Shown here in pieces: positions 27,728 to 37,560 of a stretch of 64,000 bases of DNA. Positions within the stretch are counted from its first letter, which is position 1. Each line of letters begins with the position of its first letter. Location: positions 124,001-188,000 of the forward strand of contig NZ_SCFB01000005.1 in NCBI RefSeq assembly GCF_004210305.1, given 5' to 3'. A model generated the notes under the pieces. That model did no database searches. It was not told where the DNA came from and saw nothing but the letters and a program-made list of their open reading frames with translations. A program made the translations under genes and the position numbers. Origin of the DNA: Candidatus Finniella inopinata (GTDB lineage: Bacteria > Pseudomonadota > Alphaproteobacteria > Paracaedibacterales > CAIULA01).

Positions 27728-28744
27728 CTAGTGAATTAACTCGAATATTCCTAAATTCAGCATTCTAATTATATTGGGTCTACCCGCATTGTGGGATTCT
27801 TCCATACTGTATTTAAGATTTTTTTTCTCTTTAGTACAATTTTGAAGCTCAGCTAGAGACGACGTATACACATTTCTTTGTATAAAAAGATAGCCGCGAA
27901 CAATTTTTATGGCCAAATCAGCAGCATATTCGACGTCAATACGGTGCATAAAGGCATTATGAGTCATCAATATCTCTTTGTTCTTTAACACAAACTCAAT
28001 TTTGCCAGGTATACAAAGCCATATGAAAATCGCGTTTTTTAGACTTTCACCATTTTGTGCGTGGTATCCTTTGATATATTTGGTTTCAAGGTCTGGCGCT
28101 ACGGTTTGCCTAACCTGATCCCAAAGAGCAAAATCGTTCGAGGTTGCAGATTCTGCACAACTAATCGCATTTTGCAGGGGGCCCTCGACTGGTTCAACAG
28201 ATTGGCTTTGCAATTCATGGATTAATGCATTCGTTGCTTCGTTTGAAAAAACGCCGGTCTTTTTCGCTGCCTTTAGGCACCCCCGCTTCAAAGCGCATTG
28301 TTCCCCTATCTTCAACATATAATACCACAACACCTCCTTTGCCAAATCAAGCGTATAAAATTTATGATTAATCTTCAGATATTCTGTATGTTTTTGAAGA
28401 ACTATTTCATTCTCTATAAGGGCATGTACTTTGTCTTTGGTACAAAGCGACAGAAGGACAGCGTTTTTCAGGGTTTTAACATTTTTTTCTTGGTAACCCT
28501 TGATAAAGCTTGGGTCAAGGTCCGGCAAATGGTTGCGCCTGATGTCGTCCCAAAAAACGAAATCATGAAAATTTTTTTCGGATGACAGACCAAGGGCGAT
28601 GGCGTCTTTCAAAGACCCTCTTGCTGCACCAGGTTCTGTTTCCTCAATCATGTTATCTGGGGCTGCCGTTGAAGCCCTCACAATTTCCGCGCCAAGTAAC
28701 AAAGAAAAAATGATGGGAAAGAATTGTCTGAACGCGTTACTCAT
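27728..28744 (-). CDS. exported protein with an internally duplicated unknown domain
   Basis: About 338 residues from the ATG at 28744. Signal peptide MSNAFRQFFPIIFSLLLGAE, cleaved near VRA-S. The mature protein is mainly two tandem copies of one ~105-residue helical domain: each has a D-F-x-x-W-D-x-(I/V)-R segment, then P-D-L-(x)5-(I)KGY, LKNA and a membrane-sized helix region, followed by (A)-DLA-x-(K/E)-(I/V)-(L/V). The domain was not recognised in any family. No membrane anchor beyond the signal peptide is certain. Confidence 0.72.
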   Translation of the reverse strand: MSNAFRQFFPIIFSLLLGAEIVRASTAAPDNMIEETEPGAARGSLKDAIALGLSSEKNFHDFVFWDDIRRNHLPDLDPSFIKGYQEKNVKTLKNAVLLSLCTKDKVHALIENEIVLQKHTEYLKINHKFYTLDLAKEVLWYYMLKIGEQCALKRGCLKAAKKTGVFSNEATNALIHELQSQSVEPVEGPLQNAISCAESATSNDFALWDQVRQTVAPDLETKYIKGYHAQNGESLKNAIFIWLCIPGKIEFVLKNKEILMTHNAFMHRIDVEYAADLAIKIVRGYLFIQRNVYTSSLAELQNCTKEKKNLKYSMEESHNAGRPNIIRMLNLGIFELIH

Positions 28745-29050
28745 AAAACCTGAAAAAATTAAAATCTCCAAACTTAAATGATGCGGTAAAAAAAGATCCC
28801 CATAAATGAAAAACTTTTACAGGTGCAGATAATGCTTTTTTTGTTTTGATAATCTTACATTTTGCTGTTAAAGAGTTTTTAACCATTTTTTACGATTCTG
28901 GCGATGAATTCCCTTATTAGTGGATAGGGAGAATCGAAAACATAAACATTTAAGATAGATTTATTAGATTTAACGTTATATGGTGCAGGCTAAGAAATGC
29001 GGATACGTGAAAAAGCTTAGCAAACGACAAAAGTTGTAAGGACGGATACT

Positions 29051-31525
29051 TTGAGCAAGAATATTGTGGTAGTGGAATCGCCAGCCAAAGCAAAAACGAT
29101 TAACCGTTATTTAGGGAATGACTTTGTGGTACTTGCCAGTTACGGGCATGTCCGTGATTTGGCGGCTAAGAATGGATCTGTGAATCCTGACGATGGGTTT
29201 TCCATGACCTGGGAAACAAACGATCGATCTGAAAAACAACTAAAAGAGATCATTAAAGCCGTTAAAGGGGCTGACAACCTTTACCTAGCGACCGACCCTG
29301 ACAGAGAGGGGGAGGCTATTTCCTGGCACGTTCAAAAAGTGCTTGAAGAGAGAAACGTTTTAAAAGGCACCACTGTTCAACGCATTGTCTTTAATGAAAT
29401 CACCAAGTCGGCTGTTCAACAATCGCTAAAACAGCCACGTCAAGTTGATATGGCTTTGGTCGAGGCCTACCTAGCCCGCCGCGCCTTAGATTATTTAGTG
29501 GGTTTTACCCTATCACCGGTGTTGTGGCGTAAATTACCCGGATCACGATCTGCTGGACGCGTGCAATCGGTAGCTTTGCGGCTAATTGTTGAACGGGAAC
29601 AAGAAATAGAGGCCTTTAAAAGCCAAGAATACTGGACAATCACCGCCGTTCTGTTGAACCCAAAAAACCAAGCTTTCCAGGCCCGCTTAACCCACCACCA
29701 CGGGAAAAAACTGGATAAGTTTGATATTCCAACGCAAGACGTTGCTGACAAAATTGTTACGGCCATCAAACCAGAAGATTTAACAGTTATTGAGGTTGAG
29801 AAGAAGCAGGTTAAGCGTCACCCAGCGGCCCCCTTTATCACGTCCACCTTGCAGCAAGAGGCATCGCGTAAATTAGGGTTTGGCACCAGCCGCACCATGC
29901 AAATTGCCCAACGGTTATATGAAGGGGTAGACATCGCTGGCGAGACCACCGGTCTGATCACCTATATGCGTACCGACAGCGTCATTATGTCAAAAGATGC
30001 AATCGCAGAAGGCAGAGAGTTTTTGTTGAAGGCTTACGGCAAAGAATACGTGCCAGACCAACCCCGACAGTTTAAAAGCAAGGTTAAAAACGCGCAAGAG
30101 GCCCATGAAGCCATTCGCCCCACCTTATTGTCGCGCCGTCCCCAAGAAGTAGCCGCCTATTTGGATGATGCCCAATACAAGTTGTACGACCTTATTTGGA
30201 AGCGTACGCTGGCCTCACAAATGGAAAGCGCTGTCTTTGATCAAGTGGGCGTTGATGTGGCCAATGCTGCCAAAAAAACCATCTTTCGGGCAACCGGCTC
30301 AACTCAGGTTTTTGATGGATTCTTGAAGTTATATCAAGAAGGCGTGGATGATGAACCCGAGGCGCCAGAAGGGGACAGCTTGCTGCCTCCTTTGAACCAA
30401 AATGATAAAATTGAAAAACAATCGATTACGCCCAACCAGCATTTTACCCAGCCCCCGCCGCGTTTCTCGGAAGCCAGCTTGGTTAAAAAGTTGGAAGAAC
30501 TGGGGATTGGCCGTCCCTCAACGTACGCGTCTCTGATTCAAGTGCTGCAAGACCGTGACTATGTGCGCCTGGAGAAAAAGCAATTTACACCTGAAGACCG
30601 TGGACGATTGGTAACTTCCTTCTTGGTTCACTTCTTTAAGAAATATGTGGAATACGATTTCACAGCCCATTTGGAAGAACAGCTGGATGAAATATCCGCT
30701 GGGCAACAATCGTGGCAGACGGTTATGTCGACCTTCTGGAAAGATTTTTATAAGACCGTCGAGGACACCCAACCCCTGCGTGTCACCGAAGTGATCGACA
30801 AATTAGAACAAGATCTCAGCCAGTATTTGTTTCAAGATTTACCCAAAGAACAACGCTTATGCCCCAGCTGTCACGAGGGCACCATCAGCTTGAAGTTGGG
30901 CAAGTTTGGGGCCTTCCTGGGTTGTTCCCGTTATCCGGATTGTAAGCATACAAAACCTTTGGGGAGCAGCAAGGATGAATCGCCAGAGGGTGGCTTTGAA
31001 TCAAACGAGCCAAAACTTATTGGCGTTGACCCAGATACCAAAGAAAACATTTTGTTGAAAAAAGGTCCCTATGGCCCCTATTTAGAATGGGAAGGCAGCG
31101 ACGTCGTTATTGCCGAGACAGCGCCAGAGGAAGAGACTGCACCAGAAGAAGAGGCAACGCCAAAAAAGGGAAAGAAAAAACCGGCTAAGAAGAAACCGGC
31201 CAAACCAAAACCCAAACGCGTGTCGATTCCCGCCGGCTTTGATAAGGATGGGATCACCCTTGAGATAGCGGTTAAATTAAAGGAACTTCCCAAACAAATC
31301 GGCCTGCACCCAGAAACATCAGAACTCCTGGTCTTAGGCATTGGGCGTTTTGGGCCTTATGTAAAACACGGTAGCTTATTTGCATCGATCCCCAAAAGTG
31401 AGAGCGTTCTTGACATAAGCTTTGAAAAAGCCTGCCAGCTGGTGGATGCAAAAGCAAAAAGGCCGGCAAAGGCCCGGCGGATCATTCCTGCCAAAAAAGT
31501 AACTCGGACTGCGGCGAAGAAGTAA
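29051..31525 (+). CDS. topA: DNA topoisomerase I
   Basis: 824 residues; relaxes negative supercoils. TOPRIM domain at the start (IVVVESPAKAKTINRYLG ... ATDPDREGEAISWH). The catalytic tyrosine is in GLITYMRTDSV, about residue 304. One zinc ribbon (CPSCHEGTISLKLGKFGAFL, then C-x(5)-C) is followed by two GPY/GRFGPYVKHG repeats and a Lys-rich tail. The start is TTG at 29051 behind AAGGA; no closer ATG exists. The adjacent gene dprA, common upstream in other bacteria, is absent. Confidence 0.97.
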   Translation: MSKNIVVVESPAKAKTINRYLGNDFVVLASYGHVRDLAAKNGSVNPDDGFSMTWETNDRSEKQLKEIIKAVKGADNLYLATDPDREGEAISWHVQKVLEERNVLKGTTVQRIVFNEITKSAVQQSLKQPRQVDMALVEAYLARRALDYLVGFTLSPVLWRKLPGSRSAGRVQSVALRLIVEREQEIEAFKSQEYWTITAVLLNPKNQAFQARLTHHHGKKLDKFDIPTQDVADKIVTAIKPEDLTVIEVEKKQVKRHPAAPFITSTLQQEASRKLGFGTSRTMQIAQRLYEGVDIAGETTGLITYMRTDSVIMSKDAIAEGREFLLKAYGKEYVPDQPRQFKSKVKNAQEAHEAIRPTLLSRRPQEVAAYLDDAQYKLYDLIWKRTLASQMESAVFDQVGVDVANAAKKTIFRATGSTQVFDGFLKLYQEGVDDEPEAPEGDSLLPPLNQNDKIEKQSITPNQHFTQPPPRFSEASLVKKLEELGIGRPSTYASLIQVLQDRDYVRLEKKQFTPEDRGRLVTSFLVHFFKKYVEYDFTAHLEEQLDEISAGQQSWQTVMSTFWKDFYKTVEDTQPLRVTEVIDKLEQDLSQYLFQDLPKEQRLCPSCHEGTISLKLGKFGAFLGCSRYPDCKHTKPLGSSKDESPEGGFESNEPKLIGVDPDTKENILLKKGPYGPYLEWEGSDVVIAETAPEEETAPEEEATPKKGKKKPAKKKPAKPKPKRVSIPAGFDKDGITLEIAVKLKELPKQIGLHPETSELLVLGIGRFGPYVKHGSLFASIPKSESVLDISFEKACQLVDAKAKRPAKARRIIPAKKVTRTAAKK

Positions 31526-31555
31526 GGCAGCTCGGAAAGTTCAGCGGAAGGAAGT

Positions 31556-32290
31556 TTAATGCCCCTTAAGCGCCCTTGCTATTGTTAAAATAAAAACCTT
31601 TTTGCATCCCACTTGCTTTAGGGTCCGGGCGCATTCCTGAAGGGTGGCGCCTGTGGTCATGACATCATCAATTAAAATAACGCCTTTATCCTTTAGCCTG
31701 TTTTGATAGCAGGTCGGGACAACAAAAGCCTGACTCACATTCTCGTGACGCTGTTGAATAGTTTTATGCCCTTGAGAAACGGTGCGACGCTTCCGCCTTA
31801 ACATGAAAGGCGCATAAACAGGCTTATTTTCGATAACCTTTATAAAAGCCATGGCCAATAAGGCAGCCTGATTATAACGCCGTTGCAAAAGGCGGGTCCA
31901 ATGCAAGGGTACAGGAATCAGATAATCTGCCTCTTTAAAAAAATCAGCCTCACATGTCTTCATCCAGGCGGCAAAGGAGGGGGCCAAATGAGTTGAGTCC
32001 CCATGTTTAAAACGTAAAATTAATTTTTTGGCTGCATCGTTATAAATAACAAGGGAACGACCCCTATCGTAAGGGGGCGGATACTGGTGACACACCATGC
32101 ATTGTGTAGTATTACCTTTACCAGACGTAGCATATTCAAGGGGCTGACCGCATGTTTCGCAAAACGGCTCTGTAATAAAGGTTATTTCCTTCCAACAGAC
32201 AGCACATAATGCATGATCAATGTCAACGCTGTCTCCGCAGTTCACACATCGCGGTGGGATAAGAATATTAAGAAGTTTGTGAGTAAACAT
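31556..32290 (-). CDS. comF: ComF family phosphoribosyltransferase-like protein
   Basis: 244 residues. The N-terminus has a double zinc ribbon (PPRCVNCGDSV ... CAVCW and CETCGQPL ... CMVCH). The C-terminal half is a phosphoribosyltransferase fold with the PRPP loop VILIDDVMTTGATLQE. In competent bacteria ComF acts in DNA uptake, but the family is common without competence. Convergent with topA. Confidence 0.9.
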   Translation of the reverse strand: MFTHKLLNILIPPRCVNCGDSVDIDHALCAVCWKEITFITEPFCETCGQPLEYATSGKGNTTQCMVCHQYPPPYDRGRSLVIYNDAAKKLILRFKHGDSTHLAPSFAAWMKTCEADFFKEADYLIPVPLHWTRLLQRRYNQAALLAMAFIKVIENKPVYAPFMLRRKRRTVSQGHKTIQQRHENVSQAFVVPTCYQNRLKDKGVILIDDVMTTGATLQECARTLKQVGCKKVFILTIARALKGH

Positions 32291-32401
32291 ACTTTGAATG
32301 GTAAGTTAAAAAACTTAACAAAAGATTGAAAATTGCTCGTTTGTATGAGACAAAGGGGTTAACGAATCGCTTATATACCCAGTTCTAAGGAGAATTTTGA
32401 T

Positions 32402-32935
32402 ATGGCTCAGCCCTTGATGCCAAAAGGAACGGCTATTTGGTTAATCGAAAACACAGCGTTGAACTTTGACCAGATCGCTGATTTTTGCGGGTTTCACAGC
32501 CTAGAGATACAAGCCCTGGCTGATAACGAGTCATCAGTTAGCATGGTTGGATTTGATCCCATTGCTTCTTCCCAGCTTACCTTGGAAGAAATCAGACGGT
32601 GCGAAAATGATCCTACAGCGCGACTTTCCTTGCGTCCCATAGTTGATGCTGACAACATATTGGGTAAGAAAAAGGGGCGTTATACCCCCGTATCGAAACG
32701 ACAAGATCGACCTGATGCGATTGCTTGGCTGTTAAAATATTATCCCGAAATGTCGGAGCCACAGATTTGTCGCCTGTTGGGCACCACCAAGCCGATGATC
32801 CGTTCTATTAAGAGCAAGACTCACTGGAACAGCGCCAATATTAAGCCCCACAATCCTGTTCAAGTTGGTTTATGTACACAGCAAGAGCTTGATCAAGTGC
32901 TGGCCGAGATTAACAGAAAATCTGTTGAGGTTTAG
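32402..32935 (+). CDS. trcR: cell-cycle transcriptional regulator TrcR (DUF1013)
   Basis: 177 residues, close to the usual length. The MPKGTAIWLIENTALNFDQIADFCG start and the TDR-like block PDAIAWLLKYYPEMSEPQIC with RLLGTTKPMI (a putative DNA-binding helix-turn-helix) are characteristic of DUF1013, which is essentially confined to Alphaproteobacteria. In Caulobacter TrcR is linked to cell-cycle transcription. AAGGAGA precedes the ATG. Monocistronic. Confidence 0.88.
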   Translation: MAQPLMPKGTAIWLIENTALNFDQIADFCGFHSLEIQALADNESSVSMVGFDPIASSQLTLEEIRRCENDPTARLSLRPIVDADNILGKKKGRYTPVSKRQDRPDAIAWLLKYYPEMSEPQICRLLGTTKPMIRSIKSKTHWNSANIKPHNPVQVGLCTQQELDQVLAEINRKSVEV

Positions 32936-33050
32936 TCAGTTCTTAACTATTTAAATAGACGGCCCGATTTGTAAATCGTTTTTTTCTTGACCTAAAACAA
33001 CTAAAATGTATAGTCTAAATTATTGACTTTTATTTAGGCTGTCTATTCAC

Positions 33051-34112
33051 ATGACAACAAATAATGTGTTTTTTGTTGTCCTTTGTTTCGCATTTATGGG
33101 GGGCGTACCTTTCAATGCAGCGCAAGGTTCTGCAGACCTGCATCCTGGGACCAGGGCTATTCAAGCATTCGATGACAACTACAAAAAAAGTCCTAAACAC
33201 GACACATCTTTATATTTCCATAATGTGGTCCGCACAGGTAAAGGCAGCCTTGACGGTCATAATTTTACAGGGATTGATTACAATTCCCAAGCTACAGCGG
33301 ACGATAGGCGCATTATTTATAAGGCTTTGATTCGGTCAACACTTTATCCGAAAAGAGAGAAAAAAAAAGAGCAGGACGAGTTTTTAAATGGGTATCTTCT
33401 GAATCTCTTTGAAGTTTGTATTGATGAGGGCCCACATTTCAAAGATGACTATTATCACCAGCTGACCACCTTTGTTGTGAGTTTTTTGGCAATAACTAAG
33501 GACCAAACCCAACGCCCAGAATTTTATAAATTCGTGAAAGGTTTTAGTAATGATGTACATCAAGACACTCAATTTATAGATAAAATCGTTGCCAGCATGC
33601 CAGGCGAAAAAAGTGGGAAAAGCAATGAACAGGCTTTAGAAGACTTTGTTAAATCCATAGAAAATAGCGCCGCATTTAAAGAAGCTTATGGGGATGTAGA
33701 GGGGAAAAAGGCGGGAAGTGTTGGTGTTCCCAAAACCAAAACCAGAACCGAAATCCAACAAAGGTTGGATTTTCTGCGAAGGGACCTTTCAGAATTAAAT
33801 GATATTCTTTTAACCCATAAAGATATGAAAGCCAAGGGAACTGCTGCTTACGAGCAAAGCCCACGAAATTTTGACGATCAAATAGAGAGAAATACCGCTG
33901 AGAAAATAAAAATTGAAAAGGAAATAATAACCTTAGAAGCTTCTTTGTCATCTGCTACCATTCATGCCCCAGCATCGGCCTACTCTGCCGCAGCTGCCGC
34001 TGATCAACCGGCTAAACCTGCAATCCTCCTGCGCAGACAGCCAACTCCTTCGTCCTCTGACTCTTCCAGCAGCACCATGGCGATTGCACTGAAAATTAGT
34101 TTAGTATTCTAA
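33051..34112 (+). CDS. exported charged helical protein of unknown function
   Basis: 353 residues. Signal peptide at the N-terminus (MTTNNVFFVVLCFAFMGGVP, cleaved near AAQG). The mature part is helical and charged, with a likely coiled coil at ~225-305 (LRRDLSELNDILLTHKDMKA), then an Ala/Pro/Ser-rich tail. The last 18 bases of a block ending near the 3' end (34075-34092) recur as a perfect inverted copy at 35514-35531, beyond the adjacent transposase, so the C-terminus may have been altered by rearrangement. Confidence 0.68.
   Translation: MTTNNVFFVVLCFAFMGGVPFNAAQGSADLHPGTRAIQAFDDNYKKSPKHDTSLYFHNVVRTGKGSLDGHNFTGIDYNSQATADDRRIIYKALIRSTLYPKREKKKEQDEFLNGYLLNLFEVCIDEGPHFKDDYYHQLTTFVVSFLAITKDQTQRPEFYKFVKGFSNDVHQDTQFIDKIVASMPGEKSGKSNEQALEDFVKSIENSAAFKEAYGDVEGKKAGSVGVPKTKTRTEIQQRLDFLRRDLSELNDILLTHKDMKAKGTAAYEQSPRNFDDQIERNTAEKIKIEKEIITLEASLSSATIHAPASAYSAAAAADQPAKPAILLRRQPTPSSSDSSSSTMAIALKISLVF
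34075..34092 (+). repeat. 18-bp inverted repeat flanking the transposase, left copy
   Basis: CCATGGCGATTGCACTGA, identical to the reverse complement of 35514-35531. It lies inside the last codons of the exported protein upstream of the ISAs1-type gene. Confidence 0.8.
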
Positions 34113-34201
34113 AAATTATTTCCTAATTTTTTATTCGGCTTTTCTGCTGTTCTATCCGTTGTTATTATTCTTTTTTCTCAATAAAGAAAAAGGAAACAGG
34201 G

Positions 34202-35350
34202 ATGCAGTTATCAGATACTTTCCTCAAACATTTTGAACCTCTTGCCGATCCTCGTATTGATAACCACAACAAGCTTCACAAATTGCACGATATCTTGGTA
34301 ATAACAATATTGGCCACAATTTGTGGCGCTGATAACTGGGTTGATATTAGTGAATTTGGCAAAGCCAAATACGATTGGTTATCAACATTTCTCGAGCTGC
34401 CTAATGGTGTGCCATCTCATGATACTTTTGGCCGTGTGTTTTCCATACTTGACCCAGAGCAATTTGAATCCTGCTTTTATGCATGGATCAAGTCACTCTC
34501 TATCGATGTTAATTCTGAGATTATTGCTATTGATGGAAAAACGCTACGGGGTTCTGGCAACAGAAGAAAAGAGAAAAAAGCCCTACACATTGTAAGTGCC
34601 TGGGCAAGCAATCAAAGTCTTCTTTTAGGGCAAGTTAAAACGGATGAAAAATCCAATGAAATTACAGCCATTCCAAAATTACTCAAGATGATTGATGTTA
34701 CTGGTAGTACAGTCACCATTGACGCCATGGGTTGTCAGCAGTCAATTGCTGAAGAGATCTTAATTCAAGGTGCAGACTACGTATTAGCTCTAAAAGATAA
34801 TCAACCGAAGCTTCATGAAATGGTCAAGGCAATTTTCCATATAGGAGAATCACGTCAGTACAAGAAGATGCTTAATCGACGGAAAGTAGAGAAGATCCAT
34901 GATCATGGTCGCATAGAAACACGTCGCTATACATTAGTATCAGCACGCGATCCGGCAGTATTTCAACTTCGTTGGCCTGGGTTAAAGGGTGTTGGCATGC
35001 TTGAAACAACACGCACAACTAATAATCAGGTTGAGCGTAGTACCCGCTACTTTCTAACAAGTTTAGCCTATGAAAATATTGATCAGTTTATGGTTGCTGT
35101 CAGAAAACACTGGAACATAGAAATTAACCTGCACTGGTCTTTGGATGTAGGTTTTAGGGAAGACCATAACCAGGTGCATGTTGGCCACGCGGCCAAGAAT
35201 TTGGCTGTCATGAGACGTATTGCTTTGAATCTACTCAAGCAAGAAAAAACGAATAAACGAGGGGTGAGCTGTCGACGGAAGGTAGCAGGCTGGGACAACA
35301 AATACTTATTGAAAATTCTAACCGCTGACCACAATTTAAAGCGCGTTTGA
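34202..35350 (+). mobile_element. ISAs1-family transposase, apparently intact
   Basis: 382 residues, full length for the ISAs1 (H-repeat) family of DDE transposases. First catalytic Asp in IAIDGKTLRGSG, second in VTIDAMGCQQSIA, Glu in HWNIEINLHWSLDVGFREDH. The N-terminal helper domain (HFEPLADPRIDNHNKLHKL) is present. No frameshift. Terminal inverted repeats and target duplication were not identified with confidence; an 18-bp inverted repeat lies farther out (34075 and 35514). Confidence 0.92.
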
Positions 35351-35628
35351 GCGGATTGACTGATATAAACGGTAAGTCTTTTAAAGGGGAGGATAGTGTC
35401 TAAAAATAAAAAAAACAGGAAGTAGATCTCTCAAAACCTACAAAATCAAATCAATCTACAAAAGTTTGGGAAATAGCAGAAACCGTAATTTTAAAAACTA
35501 GGCTGAGGAGATGTCAGTGCAATCGCCATGGGGGTTTCCCACAGAGATTCAAAACGAGGTTCGAAAATTGTTCGGGGAATAAGGGATCACGGGATACAAC
35601 AGTTTCATTGCCATCGATATTGGTAAAT
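35351..35628. other. intergenic region behind the transposase, 278 bp
   Basis: Contains the right copy of the 18-bp inverted repeat. On the minus strand a short stop-free stretch ends MAIAL-x(7)-F-stop, echoing the MAIAL-x(5)-F end of the exported protein on the other side of the transposase. It looks like debris of a rearranged gene. Confidence 0.35.
35514..35531 (-). repeat. 18-bp inverted repeat flanking the transposase, right copy
   Basis: TCAGTGCAATCGCCATGG, exact reverse complement of 34075-34092. Sequence similarity stops sharply after the 18 bases. Confidence 0.8.
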
Positions 35629-36507
35629 TCAGATCTGTTGCTTCAAAAATTTAAAGAAAGCCTCGATTCTTTTGGAATTTGCCAATTGCTTTGGATATAC
35701 AAAGAACACCTGGACGACGGGGACCTTCAAGTCGGGGAAAATGGGCGTCAGATCATCGTGATCTTTGGCAATAAAATCAGCCAAGCTGGCGATGCCAAGG
35801 CCATTTTTAACGCTTTGCAAAATTCCATAAGCATTGTTGATAACAAGCGAAGGTTCCCGAACCGTTCCGGGTTCTGCACCCAATTTTAAGATCCAGTTCA
35901 CATTGTCAATCGGTGCTGTCATTTGGGAACCAAAGACGATCAGGCGATGGGTGTCAAGATCTTCTGGACCTGTTGGGGTTCCATTCACCTGCAGATAGGT
36001 TTTGCTGGCGTAAATTTTCAAACGATAATCAAACAACTTTTCATAAACTAAATTGGGGTCGACATCCTGCTGGCCAAATTGAATGGCGACATCGGCTTCG
36101 CGCATGGCAAAATCGACGTCTTCGTCGGTTAAAATCATTTGTAATTTTAAATGGGGGTAGTCTTTGCAAAAATCGGGCAACCGCGGCGCCAACCACACCG
36201 ATCCCAAAGCCACGGTGGCTGAAATCTTCAGGGTCCCCCCCAACTGGTCATAGCTTTCAGCCAATTGGGATGCTGTTGCTGAAATTTGCGAAAAAATGGA
36301 ACGCGTTGTTTTGAATAAAATTTCTCCCTCGGACGTTAAGGCCAAGCCGCGGGCGTGCCTTGTAAACAGAGGCAAGTTTAAATCTTTTTCCAAGTTGCTG
36401 ATTTGGCGGCTGACAGCCGACTGGCTTAGATTCAATGCGGAACCCGCGTGGGTCAGGTTTCGAATTTCGGCGACGCTGTGAAAAATTCGTAATTTATCCC
36501 AATCCAT
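35629..36507 (-). CDS. LysR family transcriptional regulator
   Basis: 292 residues. N-terminal winged helix-turn-helix (NLTHAGSALNLSQSAVSRQI) followed by a periplasmic-binding-like effector domain (~90-290). Such proteins activate or repress nearby genes in response to a small metabolite. Its start codon overlaps the end of miaA by 14 bases on the same strand, so the two are co-transcribed; there is no divergent target gene, and the regulon cannot be guessed. Confidence 0.92.
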   Translation of the reverse strand: MDWDKLRIFHSVAEIRNLTHAGSALNLSQSAVSRQISNLEKDLNLPLFTRHARGLALTSEGEILFKTTRSIFSQISATASQLAESYDQLGGTLKISATVALGSVWLAPRLPDFCKDYPHLKLQMILTDEDVDFAMREADVAIQFGQQDVDPNLVYEKLFDYRLKIYASKTYLQVNGTPTGPEDLDTHRLIVFGSQMTAPIDNVNWILKLGAEPGTVREPSLVINNAYGILQSVKNGLGIASLADFIAKDHDDLTPIFPDLKVPVVQVFFVYPKQLANSKRIEAFFKFLKQQI

Positions 36508-37477
36508 AAGCCCCCAATTCTTTCAAAATCATAAACGTCAATATAGAAGGATTAGAAGGCTCCAGCACCAGTTTTCTATCCACCTGGTGGCGAAACCACG
36601 TCATTTGCCGCTTGGCATAACGCCGACTGTTCCTTTTGGCCAATTCTATCGCAGTGGGCAGGTCATGATCGCCCTTCAAAAAGCCCCTTAATTCCTGTAC
36701 GCCAATCGCCTTTAAAATAAGACTATCATCAGGTAGGTCCAGGGTTTGCAACCGTTTCACCTCCTCCAGCGCTCCCGTTTGCATCATAACATCGAATCGC
36801 GCATTGATTTTTTCATAAAGGGCCGCGCGGTCGGGCGATAAAATGCAATACAAAAAGGAATGGCGGGCAGGGGGCGTTTGGGTGTGCCACCAACCAATCG
36901 ACTGGCCCGTTTGCAGATAAACCTCTAACGCGCGCCCCAGGCGTTGATGATCGTTCGGTTTGAGCCGGTCTTTTACGAACGGATCGCGCCTCGCCACATA
37001 ATCATAAAAATCAGCACCCAATTGGTTCGATAAATCCCGAGCATGTTGCCGCGTTGCGGGATCGATGGGGGGAATGGCCGACATCCCCTTTGTCAGGGCA
37101 TTCAGATACAACCCCGTTCCGCCCACAATAATCGGCAAAACCCCGCGCTGGCGGCAAGATTCGATTTGGCTTTCTGCCTGACCCAGCCACCAACCGGCCG
37201 AACCAGTGTGATGCCCATCCACCATGCCATACAGGTGGTGGGGGATTGGCGCACAGTCATGAACACTGGGGCGCGCGCTTATAATCGACAAATCCTGATA
37301 TATTTGCATGCTGTCGGCATTGATAATCTCAGCCGGTTGCGAAGGCGCCAGGTGTGCGGCCAGTTCCAGGGCCAAGGCCGATTTGCCACAGCCAGTGGGG
37401 CCAGCCAAGATAACCCCGTCATACCCTGCGTCTTTCGAAATCTGCTTTTCGAAAATTGCGGGATCTCGCGTCCTCAT
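36494..37477 (-). CDS. miaA: tRNA dimethylallyltransferase with repeat-derived N-terminus
   Basis: 327 residues; prenylates A37 of tRNAs reading UNN codons. P-loop ILAGPTGCGKSALALELA, then EIINADSMQIYQDLSI, the IVGGTGLYLNALT motif and KRQMTWFRHQ near the end. The first ~18 residues, MRTRDPAIFEKQISKDAGYD, are not part of the MiaA fold: they come from a repeat whose other copy supplies the same start (MRTRDPAIFGEQI) to cmk at 61763. The native start codon seems lost; no other in-frame ATG precedes the P-loop. Confidence 0.93.
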   Translation of the reverse strand: MRTRDPAIFEKQISKDAGYDGVILAGPTGCGKSALALELAAHLAPSQPAEIINADSMQIYQDLSIISARPSVHDCAPIPHHLYGMVDGHHTGSAGWWLGQAESQIESCRQRGVLPIIVGGTGLYLNALTKGMSAIPPIDPATRQHARDLSNQLGADFYDYVARRDPFVKDRLKPNDHQRLGRALEVYLQTGQSIGWWHTQTPPARHSFLYCILSPDRAALYEKINARFDVMMQTGALEEVKRLQTLDLPDDSLILKAIGVQELRGFLKGDHDLPTAIELAKRNSRRYAKRQMTWFRHQVDRKLVLEPSNPSILTFMILKELGAYGLG

Positions 37478-37560
37478 CTCATACCTTCGAATGCTGGAAT
37501 AAAGTCAAACACATGGATGTCCACACCCTCTGCGAGGGTTCGCCATGACGGGGGATTTCA
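37430..37560. repeat. palindromic repeat element entering miaA
   Basis: The minus-strand part 37477-37430 (ATGAGGACGCGAGATCCCGC...) matches 61763-61810 with only a few changes. The outer part contains the hairpin CCCTCGCAGAGGG and a GTCAT...GGACATCCATG frame typical of dispersed palindromic elements in Rickettsiales/Holosporales genomes. It provides the start codon and about 15 codons of miaA. Confidence 0.75.

Noticed and set aside
34113..34201. Terminal inverted repeat of the ISAs1-type element
   Set aside because: Left and right flanks share only AT-rich patches and a TTTCTGCT-like octamer; not enough to define IS ends.
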